In this document: in pieces, positions 10,557 to 41,956 of the stretch
How the letters are laid out: the number at the start of each line of letters is the position of its first letter
Position numbering within the stretch: the stretch's first letter is position 1
Assembly (NCBI GenBank): GCA_963971535.1
Contig: OZ020585.1
Coordinates: forward strand, 20,728,458 to 20,792,457
DNA length: 64,000 bases
DNA from: Notolepis coatsorum
Lineage: Eukaryota; Chordata; Actinopteri; Aulopiformes; Paralepididae
Direction: 5' to 3'
Position numbers and translations under genes: made by a program
Notes under the pieces: generated by a model
What the model was told of the DNA's origin: nothing
Seen by the model: the letters and a program-made list of their open reading frames with translations, nothing else
The model's database searches: none

Positions 10557-11990
10557 GGCTATGGAGGTGATTGGTAAAATACAAACAAGCCAGAGCGCTT
10601 AAAACCTGACAGTCGTTCTTCCTGTCTGATACCCACACGGCCACACATATTTACTATACATGTAATCCTTAGAATTATTGTATCTTATGTCATCATGAAT
10701 CTAAACAAAATCATTCTGAGGCACCATGAACAAAACACAAGCCTTCCTTTAATAAACACATAGTTTAAAAAACACATGTGTGTAAACAAAATTGTGGGCC
10801 CTGCCATTGTAAAACGACCACAGTGAAACCACTTTTCAGGCAGATTTCTAGCTTCAAACAATGTTCCAGGGACCCAATCTTCCTCCTACAGTTTGTTTAT
10901 TCAGTTATGAAAACATACCATACCATTTCTCTTAAATTCTGAGTTTCACATTTCTCTCCTAAAGCTGCATAGTGCACCTTTAAGACATGGTTTGTAACGT
11001 GTGCATCTGTATTGCAGATGCTTACAGCAGGTAAAGACACTGAATAATTCACCTAAAAGCTTTTTAAGGGTATTTTCAGCTCTCTGTCAAATAGAAGCTT
11101 TAGTTAAAGTTGACAGTTCTGGTATTTCAGGCAATCTTCAGTTCCCTTGGAGGATTCAGAACCAAGTAATTACAAAGTTAGATATTCAAAAGCAGATTCA
11201 CACTTTAACTGTACATTTTACTTCAGTGTACATGCTCTAAATTGAAAGATCATGACAATCTTGAGTGTTATGATCGTGAATGTGTATGAGCTTTTGTTTA
11301 TTACTGTAGTCTTTATCTTTTCTTGTTAGCTACTTCACTTTTTTCTTTTTGAAAAACTAAAGTTGAGCTTATTGATCCTGCATATCAAACTGCCTCAAAA
11401 TAGTCAAAGGTGTGTGTGGGGGGGGGGGGGGGGGGGGATTTCAAAGTAACCGTTTCATCACACAGAGAAATACACAAAGTGTTGTGTTTTGAAGTGATTA
11501 TCTAAAATAAATATTGAATTAATTTAATTGAAGCATCAACATAATTTAATGTGGTGATAAATACCCCCTTGCAGTGTATGAACAATAATAATCAACATTT
11601 CTAATTGAAATAAAACCGGGCTCTTACGTTAATAAAAACAATATGTCAGGGTACACATTTCATTAGAGTTGTTTGGTGGGTTGCAGTTTTAAACGACAGC
11701 AAGGAGTTGTATTATTAGTTACTTTTTGTCAATAGCATTTAGGGATCACCCTCTGAGGTCGATGCTTTTTTGATTTCTGAAATGTGTATCCAGTGACATT
11801 CCAAGACTCATCCCCGTCGACTTAGTGAGACAACTCCAGCTAAATTCCCTTGTAGTCAGTGCACTCTTTGATTTGAGTTCACTCATAACTATTGATTTGA
11901 GTCATGTGCCTCTTTGTAAACAGTCCATAAGGCAAATAGAAAATCACACTTTAAAAGTCCATAGCCAGTGCCTTATAACCACTGAGCAAG
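10557..11990. other. Intergenic/3' flank of zbtb8os, nothing recognised
   Basis: AT-rich DNA with a 20-base G run at 11418-11437 and no ORF or repeat I can name. On the minus strand TTTATT at 11297-11302 would read as AATAAA and is one possible polyadenylation signal for zbtb8os, giving a 3' UTR of roughly 0.75 kb (weak). Confidence 0.4.
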
Positions 11991-12059
11991 GCACACGGAG
12001 GCTGCTTTAGTGGTCCTCTTCCACTGGCCCGCCAGCGTGGTCCGTCTGCGACGTCATCT

Positions 12060-15000
12060 TCAGATATCGACGATGACAAAGATCTGAGGTTTTTCTATGT
12101 CGTGGACCTGCATTGCCGAATATGTGATTGCTTTCACCTCCGTTCCCTGGAAAGATACCAGAAAACATAATAATAAAAAAAAAAATCCAGTATTTTTCTA
12201 TATTTTCATTGTCCACCTCTGTGTACCAGTCATCCTGGTATTCCTGTTGACAGGAATATAAACACTGATGCATTTTGATAATACATTATTTTACAACATT
12301 CTACTTTTCAGGGTACGTTAGCTGTGGGGTGCAATAACGTGTCACACAAACAACATACTGTACGTTTTTAAATTTCTTTGTGCTAGAATGCATAATCTTG
12401 GTGGGGGGGGGGGGGGGGGGGGGTTCAGCAAAAAAGAAAATCGAAAGACCTATATTAATTTGTTGAAAAGGACAAAAATATGTCCCCGTTAATAATTATG
12501 GCCTGAATAACTCCACTCAGCAAACAATAATCATAAATAAGACAAAGGCACAGCAACCAGGAAGGAATTCGCTGGGAGGATGAGGAGGATTTCCATATTG
12601 TGGGACCCTCTCGAAAACGAGATACTGTATCTCAAGTGGTTTTTACCAATAAAATAATTTCAATATATATATAATATATATATATTTCCATACCTCTGCT
12701 TTTCACATCTCTACCTCTGGTCATTCACTTTTCATCACCGGTGGGGATATGATTTATCCTCCTAGGAGTCAAAGTCTATATGGCGCACTGCACTCTCCAT
12801 GGTGCTGAAAACTTTGTCTTGGATTTACAAAATGTGTGTTTTGGGAGAAGTAAGCACCCAGTAACAACTATGAAGACATGATTTCTGTTTTATTCTGCTA
12901 CTTAGCCATTTGGTCTATGACCTACATTTGGTCTATAAGCCTACTGTGCTTTAATTAGTTCATTCATCTGAATGCTTATATTTAGATCAAATGCTTTATA
13001 AATGATGTAAACCTTATTCTTACATATTGAATTGAGTATTACTTTACTTAGAAAAATGGAAACGACAAACAAACTAAGCGGAAAATAATTTCCGGTTTCG
13101 TTTGTGAGTTTTATATGGATATAACTATATTTTTCCACAAATCACACCCCGCGGAACAACTGCCCTATTTCCACAAATCACACCCTGCAAACTGCCCTGT
13201 GTTGGTGGTGTTGCAATAATGCTAATTATTTCCACCCATTGGCTTACCTGTGGATGCTTTGGCAAACGGAATTCCTCACCCCACCTTTAATAACAAAGTG
13301 GAGAATGGCGATATGAAAACAAGTGTATGAAGTATTCAAAATCAGCACTTGTATGTCTACGGTTAAGATTATCCGTCAAAGAAATACTACATCATACACA
13401 TTAATCAAGTTTGATCTCTCTGGAAAAAAACCGAAAAAAAAGATTACACATGACAGAAAATCAGACAGATAGACACGTGAGTTTATCAAACACCCGATGT
13501 GAGGCTAATGAGGACAAAGAGGTGTATACCCTGCTTATAGCATCCGTCATCTAAATGGACCCATCTCAAACACCGCCCTCTTTTGATCCTCCAATCACAG
13601 TGGTTGCTTCCCTCAAGATACCACTACAAGATCATGGTTGCTACTAAACAGGGAAACCAACAGAAATTGAAATGTACCAAATTATAAACAGATGAGTAAA
13701 TATATAGGCCTATTTCAGAACTGCACCCAGTGGGGGGGGGGGGGGGGTCCTCCACAAAAAACGTTGGCCCCCTAAATAACTCCACAATGCTAAGACTAAG
13801 AGTCAGATGCCAAGAGTAAGCATGTCACCAGAGTTTTGAGAGTTATCAAGTGAGCCCCTCCTTTTGCCGGTGTTTCATCACGACACCTCGGGAAGGCTCG
13901 ACAGTTAGTTCCAGCGTCCCAGAAACCAGTGTCCTCCATACTCCATACTAGCTCTCATTGTCCATGATACCCACATGCAGAACTTCTTTGTGTCATCCTG
14001 TCCTTATGTTGAAAACGGAACTATTCCTGATAACAATATCACACATGAAACAGCTCCGATCTTCTTTCCTTTCATTGGCCTTAGGCCATTTAACTTCTCT
14101 CTGAATGGTAAATTACAGTTTACCATTTACTGCAATTGAATATCGGCCCCAGATATTGGCTATAGGCCTCTTGATTTACTAATCATTGGTATTGGACCTG
14201 AGAAAAAACCCAGAAAACAGTCAAACCTAAATCATATAGCCTCAAGCAAACTTACCCAATGGAGCGGATCTTGAAGTGCATCCTGTCGATGTGTAAGACT
14301 TTGACCTCCTAGAGAAACAATGTTCACATCAGCTGTGCCGCGGCCCGCGAGTAGAACACGAGTGTCTCATTGCACTTATGATATTATATTATCAAATAAG
14401 GAAAAGCAAGAGATATTATGATTCCACAACCTATTGTGGCAAATATTTTTGGTAGTCATCTTTCAAGATGCAATGCAGATTATGCAGCGATTCCACAAAT
14501 CTGCTGTTTGGGGATGGGGAGCTTTACCAGTATCCTCCAACCTACTGCAGAGGTAGGAAGACGACAGCACACTTACCCTGGGAACGAAGAAGAGATCTGC
14601 ACTAAACTTGAACAACCAATCGTCTAGGAAGTGGAAAAGAAGAGATTCCATGTCATGGCCTGTGAGGGAAACACGGGAAGAGAAAAGGCAGGTTAAAGTC
14701 TAATTCTGTGTGATATAAACAAAGGTGCTAATGGAACATATGGCAGCAGTAGGGATGCACAAATAACACTTTCCATAGTCCTAAACTTTCAGTATCAGCG
14801 GATACCAAATACCGACCCAGTCGATTGCTTTTACTTAAAAGGTGCCGTGAGTGGTATTTTCTTTTGTTAAAATATGTGTTAAATAGCTATACATTCCAAT
14901 AACCATCACTGATATAGTGTGTTTGGTCAGTAACATGGTCTCCCAGTCCTCCACTCTGCAGTAAACATAAAATAAATGTTCTGGTATCCCTTCCACTTTA

Positions 15001-17091
15001 TCCAATCAAGACATCTTGCGAAGTCAAATTTGCTTACTGCACTGGTAGATTATTTTACTTGTTTCAAGGACACATTTGCTATTTTGCTTTTGCTGTTTTT
15101 TGTTTGTTCTCTCTCCTGATTGGATAAAGTGGGAACTGGATACCAGGATACTGTATTTTCTGTTTACTGCACAGACCCATGTTACTGACCACACACTCTA
15201 TATCAGTGATGGCTGTCAAAATGTAGAGCTATTATTTTAACATGTAGACCACTTATTTTAACAAACAAATACCACGTACAGCACCTTTAACAGTATTCCC
15301 CTCACATGACCTGCCCACTTCTGATAAAGATTCTTGTAGATATTCAAAAACCAAATCAATAATGCATCTATAAAAGCACAAGACTGTTGTTAGATAGCTC
15401 TTTGTCCTTATATCAAAGATAGATATATGCAAAGAAATAGAACAAGGGAGCTTGTCATTACTTTACCTTTATTTACCCAGGGTAGGGGCACGACTCACTG
15501 AACATGAATGCTCTTTCAGCAACGCCCTGATTCACGTTCACACAGTTCCCTTACACATATACATCCCTTTTTAAATGGACTGCATTTACATACTATTTTA
15601 TCCAATGCGCTTTACAACTTATGCCTCACATTCTCACAACGACAGCAGAGGCAACCATGGTGCCAACCTGCTCATCGGGAGCAGTTAGGCGTTAAGCGTC
15701 TTGCTCAAGGACACGTCGATGCACTGCCGGGAGGAGCTGGAATCTAACCGAGAACCTTCTGATTACCAGACAACCACTCTACCCCTTGAGCCACTGTCAC
15801 CCCCTTTCTAGACACAAGCTCCTAGGAAGTTGAAAGGCAAAATCAACAAGCTGGCAGCGTCCTTGTTGCCTATGAACAAGGTGAATAGACTTAGACCAGA
15901 TCCGTTTGGGATCTGGATAAAAGATATTAAGATATACCATAATAATATAATTTGGGGGGGGGGGGGGGGTCTACCATGCTCCTATTTGTCAAAATGGAGC
16001 CAATCAAGTCCACTTTGCTTTGATTTCTGGCATGTTTACACATGGTACTTGCACTTGGTATAATCGGATACTAGTATTGGGGAAATTCTCCAATACAGAT
16101 ATCCTGTTTTAGCCTTATGGGTGCATCCCTAGACATCAGTGATTAAAACTGCTCCATGCCTGATGTCTGTGTGGCTCGTGTGCGACAGAACCCCAGGATA
16201 TCCGCTATGGTAGACTAGCCTCACCCTCAGACTCCACCTTAACTGTAATGGTAGGCTCCACCGTCTCTGTGTCAGTCATGTAGCCGAACATGCCCATGGC
16301 GGACTGCTCGAAGGCCTCTTCTAAAGAGTCACCCCAGGAGTGAATCCTTGAAACGGGGAAGAACAGAGGTATAATGTTGACACACACTGCTGACAATATG
16401 ACACAATAATAAACTATAACAATAAACGATGACACTCATTACAAGACGAACATTAACCCTCCACAAGTGTTTTTGCTGTGGTTCATACTCACTGTACGTC
16501 AGCTGTGTGATCCAAATCTGAAAAGTCAAAAGATACTATTGGTCAGATCTGCTAAATGTATATGTCTTCTTGTAGAGGCTACGCCAAGTTCTAAATAACG
16601 TTAGTATGAATTACTACACGTAATTGAAAATGAAAAATGGGGGACCCTGATGTAAACAAGACGAAAGTCTTGCTCTGGTCTGCATCCCCTTAACAATTGT
16701 GTGTATTGAGCTGTACTGTATTGGACCCATTCTGAAATGTGTTAATAAAGTTTTCAATCAATCAATACAATACAGCTCAATACAAACAACTGCAGTGCTG
16801 AAGACCAGAAAAAGACTAGTCTTGTTTACATAAGGGTCCTCCATTTTCAATTCATCAAGACATTAGAGACATTCAATCAAAACTAACTAACTGGCACTGG
16901 CAGGTTGAGGCTCATATGTAGCTCTTCGAGTCGGAGTAACTTTAACGCTACAGAGATGAGTTCAGAGCAATGGCATGAGATCACAGTTATAATAAGAAAC
17001 GATACTCACATTCATATTTCTTGTTGATCGCCGGGTATTTGGACTTGATCGCTCTCTGTTCATCTGTCAGATCTAGTTCGCGGTCGTCCAT
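12060..17091 (-). CDS. zbtb8os: Archease, tRNA-splicing ligase activator (7 exons)
   Basis: Archease promotes guanylation of the RTCB-centred tRNA ligase complex, acting in tRNA splicing and XBP1 mRNA ligation (family knowledge). Coding exons in transcript order are 17091-17010, 16517-16493, 16346-16225, 14659-14577, 14308-14256, 13284-13248 and 12146-12060. Every junction has GT/AG and the phases agree, giving 489 bp and 162 residues; the human protein has 167. The start MDDRELDLTDEQRAIKSKYP is the first ATG. LDHTADVQ (residues 29-36, with D34) and the C-terminal VIVDI (D161) carry the conserved acidic metal-site residues. IHSWGDSLEEAFEQSAMGMF, SLLFHFLDDWLFKFSAD and WGEEFRLPKHPQ are family hallmarks. 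Exon 2 is only 25 bp and exon 6 is 37 bp. The gene is head-to-head with rbbp4 and looks intact. Confidence 0.96.
12403..12423. repeat. Poly(G) tract, 21 bases
   Basis: Uninterrupted G run in zbtb8os intron 6. Similar tracts occur at 11418-11437, 13732-13747, 15954-15969, 28760-28776, 45000-45013, 47712-47726 and 63038-63059; C runs occur at 45326-45342, 52579-52598 and 61001-61014. Confidence 0.95.
13285..14255. other. zbtb8os intron 5, nothing recognised
   Basis: No named repeat apart from the G16 tract at 13732-13747. The splice signals read on the minus strand are GTAAGT after 14256 and TTAAAG before 13284. Confidence 0.4.
14839..15286. mobile_element. TTAA-flanked palindromic MITE
   Basis: TTAA at 14835-14838 and 15287-15290. 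Left terminus AAGGTGCCGTGAGTGGTATT pairs with right terminus AATACCACGTACAGCACCT. The arms continue inward (TCAGTAACATGGTCTCCCAG against the ACCCATGTTACTGACC region; CCACTTTATCCAATCA against TGATTGGATAAAGTGG), so nearly the whole 448 bp is a long imperfect palindrome. No ORF. Confidence 0.7.
15575..15806 (-). mobile_element. tRNA-type SINE
   Basis: On the minus strand the head reads GGGGTGACAGTGGCTCAAGG (A-box region) followed by a B-box-like GGTTAGATTCC, then a body with CTTGAGCAAGACGCTTAACG, and ends TTGTAAAGCGCATTGGATAA. It is the same family as the plus-strand copy at 22896-23145. Confidence 0.75.
16621..16856. mobile_element. Two LINE-A 3' ends, tail to tail
   Basis: 16621-16764 is a plus-strand LINE-A 3' UTR ending AATAAAGTTTTCAATCAATC. 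It is directly followed to 16856 by the same UTR in reverse orientation (ACAGCTCAATACA then CCTCCATTTTCAATTCATC). Located in zbtb8os intron 1. Confidence 0.8.
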
Positions 17092-17570
17092 TGTCGATGT
17101 GTTGTTGTTGAGTTGTCTTTTAACAAATGAGTCAAAAGTAAAATGCTGCAACAACATGTAATGGTAGACGCTAGTTCGGACGGGGTCATCGGCGTTTTAT
17201 TGGCGTCGTCGGTTTTTTGGCCAACCTGCAAATGCGCATAATTGTAACTGTATAAGTTCAGTTTATAAACCTATCCATAACCCTAAACTCAACCACTCCC
17301 ACACTACCTAAAAATGAAAAATAAATGTAAAAATTGTCTTCCGGATCATCCGATCTAGCATCAGCCACATTCAGGAAGTAGCTAGCTGCTCATGGGCGTG
17401 TTGTTTGCAGTGACAACTTCCTGTCCATTTTACTCAACAGCGATTGGCTCTCCGGGTTCTAGTACACTACGTACTGACTTGGCGCCATAGACAGGCTGTC
17501 TGCGTGCTGTTTTCAAAGCGCTGTCTCCAACATTATTCTTCAACAATACTAGCTGTTTAGCTATAACACC
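17092..17570. promoter_or_regulatory. Putative bidirectional promoter zbtb8os/rbbp4
   Basis: The 479 bp between two divergent start codons contain both 5' UTRs and must hold both promoters unless there are upstream non-coding exons. Seen in sequence: ATTGG motifs (CCAAT on the other strand) at about 17199 and 17442, and CTTGGCGCCATAG near 17478, which resembles an E2F-type GGCGCC site. No TATA box stands out. The human orthologues are also head to head. Confidence 0.6.
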
Positions 17571-38825
<21,255 letters not shown>

Positions 38826-39360
38826 GCGGGGGGGGCCTCTCGGGTCACTCTTCTCTTTTGAACCGTGTCAACAACCCATCTCCCCATACTAGATACGGAA
38901 GCATTAGTGTCTTTGAAGTACATTTTGGGCAACAGCAGTGGCTTTTGTAGAAAAGGAGGGGGGCGGGGGAGAAGACATTTACATGTTGCATTGTCATCAG
39001 ATATTTATACAAGGACCGGTCAGATTTTAGTTTGTATGTTTTCAAATGCCCTCACTAGTCGACTTTTGTTTGGCGTTGGTGTGACGGAGGTAAACCGGTG
39101 TGTTCTTGGATGTTCGATGCTTCCGTGATCTTTATGAGTTTGTGTTTGTGAGGCTCATCAAAACACATTTCCAGTGTCTCGTTTTTATAAGAAATTGTAC
39201 ATAGATTTTCATTTTATCCGCTTGATATCCATAGCATGTCTTTTCCAAAAAAATGTGTCTGTAGTGTCTCTTGTCTTCTGCATTGTTTTGTCTCTGTGGG
39301 CTTTGTCTGATTCCTTGTACTTTGTAAGTGTATTCATAATAAAGTTATATTTACAGTAAG
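38826..39360 (+). terminator. rbbp4 3' UTR with AATAAA signal
   Basis: After the TGA at 38823-38825 the 3' UTR runs to an AATAAA at 39338-39343, about 515 bp downstream. Cleavage would fall near 39360, only about 220 bp from the last possible coding base of the convergent sync gene. Confidence 0.7.
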
Positions 39361-39581
39361 TATCTTTGCTTTGTGCTTCTGCATCAACATTTTCACAATT
39401 TTGTTTCAAAATCTGAGTAAAAGTTTCATGTTTGTTTCATGCAGAATCTTGAGTGACATTTTTAAATCGCACTATTAATTATCTAGAGCACATTAATAAG
39501 CAGACACTCGAGTGATGAGTCTTATCCATCCATGTCCCCATATATTTAGATCTGCAGGTATTTACAGACGGATATAGAAAC

Positions 39582-40278
39582 TTAAGGCTCCTCTTCTGTA
39601 AGGCCTGCCCTGGATTCATCACAGCCTCTACAAGGAAAGCATCACATATTTAAGTCATTTTATTTAAACAGAATTTACCAGTAGTCTATATTGTTGCTGT
39701 ATCATGATGGTAAATGAGTTGAACCCTACCTGACAAGGTTCAGCTCTCTTAAAAGGCCCTCCTTCAGTTCCTCCAAACGCTCTTTAGATTTCCTCTGAAT
39801 CTGAAACTCCACCTCGAGTCCTCCGACTGTCTCCTGCAGTGGGACCAGTGATGGATGGTGAATATAATGCTTGGAATGATCAATTATACCCCCATTGACT
39901 TGTGCTTCACTCATCTGATGTTGCCTCACCCAGTTTATAATGATAATTGTGATTATTGTGCCATAAGAATAAACACTTTACTCCACCCTCTGCCTCTGTA
40001 CCTTGTACTGCGCCCTGCTCTCCTCTCTCTCTGTACCTTGTACTGCACCCTGCTCTCCTCTCTCTCTCTCTCTCTCTCTGTACCTTGTACTGCACCCTGC
40101 TCTCCTCTCTCTCTGTACCTTGTACTGCACCCTGCTCTCCTCTCTCTCTCTGTGTACCTTGTACTGCACCCTGCTCTCCTCTCTCTCTGTACCTTGTACT
40201 GCACCCTGCTCTCCTCTCTCTCTGTACCTTGTACTGCACCCTGCTCTCCTCTCTCTCTGTACCTTGTACTGCACCCTG

Positions 40279-40320
<42 letters not shown>

Positions 40321-40337
40321 CCTTGTACTGCGCCCTG

Positions 40338-40373
<36 letters not shown>

Positions 40374-41003
40374 CCTTGTACTGCACCCTGCTCTCCTCTC
40401 TCTGTACCTTGTACTGCACCCTGCTCTCCTCTCTCTGTACCTTGTACTGCGCCCTGCTCTCCTCTCTCTCTCTCTGTACCTTGTACTGCACCCTGCTCTC
40501 CTCTCTCTGTACCTTGTACTGCACCCTGCTCTCCTCTCTCTCTGTACCTTGTACTGCACCCTGCTCTCCTCTCTCTCTGTACCTTGTACTGCGCCCTGCT
40601 CTCCTCTCTCTCTCTCTCTGTACCTTGTACTGCACCCTGCTCTCCTCTCTCTACCTTGTACTGCACCCTGCTCTCCTCTCTCTCTCTCTCTGTACCTTGT
40701 ACTGCACCCTGCTCTCCTCTCTCTGTACCTTGTACTGCACCCTGCTCTCCTCTCTCTCTCTCTCTGTACCTTGTACTGCACCCTGCTCTCCTCCCTCTGT
40801 ACCTTGTACTGCACCCTGCTCTCCTCTCTGTACCTTGTACTGCACCCTGCTCTCCTCTCTCTCTCTCTCTCTACCTTGTACTGCACCCTGCTCTCCTCTC
40901 TCTCTCTCTCTCTACCTTGTACTGCACCCTGCTCTCCTCTCTCTCTCTCTCTCTACCTTGTACTGCACCCTGCTCTCCTCTCTGTACCTTGTACTGCACC
41001 CTG

Positions 41004-41051
<48 letters not shown>

Positions 41052-41068
41052 CCTTGTACTGCACCCTG

Positions 41069-41108
<40 letters not shown>

Positions 41109-41189
41109 CCTTTTACTGCACCCTGCTCTCTCTCTCTGTACCTTGTACTGCACCCTGCTCTCTCTCTCTGTACCTTGTACTGCACCCTG

Positions 41190-41220
<31 letters not shown>

Positions 41221-41240
41221 GTACCTTGTACTGCACCCTG

Positions 41241-41278
<38 letters not shown>

Positions 41279-41361
41279 CCTTGTACTGCACCCTGCTCTC
41301 CTCTCTCTGTACCTTGTACTGCACCCTGCTCTCCTCTCTCTGTACCTTGTACTGCACCCTG

Positions 41362-41392
<31 letters not shown>

Positions 41393-41622
41393 GTACCTTG
41401 TACTGCACCCTGCTCTCCTCTCTGTACCTTGTACTGCACCCTGCTCTCCTCTCTCTCTCTCTCTCTACCTTGTACTGCACCCTGCTCTCCTCCCTCTGTA
41501 CCTTGTACTGCACCCTGCTCTCCTCTCTCTCTCTCTCTCTACCTTGTACTGCACCCTGCTCTCCTCCCTCTCTACCTTGTACTGCACCCTGCTCTCCTCT
41601 CTGTACCTTGTACTGCACCCTG

Positions 41623-41658
<36 letters not shown>

Positions 41659-41916
41659 CCTTGTACTGCACCCTGCTCTCCTCTCTCTCTCTCTCTCTCT
41701 CTGTACCTTGTACTGCACCCTGCTCTCCTCTCTCTCTCTCTCTCTGTACCTTGTACTGCACCCTGCTCTCCTCTCTCTCTCTGTACCTTGTACTGCACCC
41801 TGCTCTCCTCTCTCTCTCTCTCTCTCTCTGTACCTTTTACTGCACCCTGCTCTCTCTCTCTGTACCTTGTACTGCACCCTGCTCTCTCCTCTCTCTGTAC
41901 CTTGTACTGCACCCTG

Positions 41917-41956
<40 letters not shown>

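Larger units (their letters stand above)
14750..16131. mobile_element. hAT-like element with TAGGGATGCAC termini
   Basis: Terminal inverted repeat TAGGGATGCAC at 14750-14760 and its complement at 16121-16131. Flanking octamers GGCAGCAG and GACATCAG match at 6 of 8 positions, consistent with a worn 8-bp duplication. No transposase. It contains a TTAA-flanked palindromic element (14839-15286) and a SINE (about 15575-15806). The right-end body is related to a relic at about 26080-26205 in rbbp4 intron 2. Confidence 0.65.
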
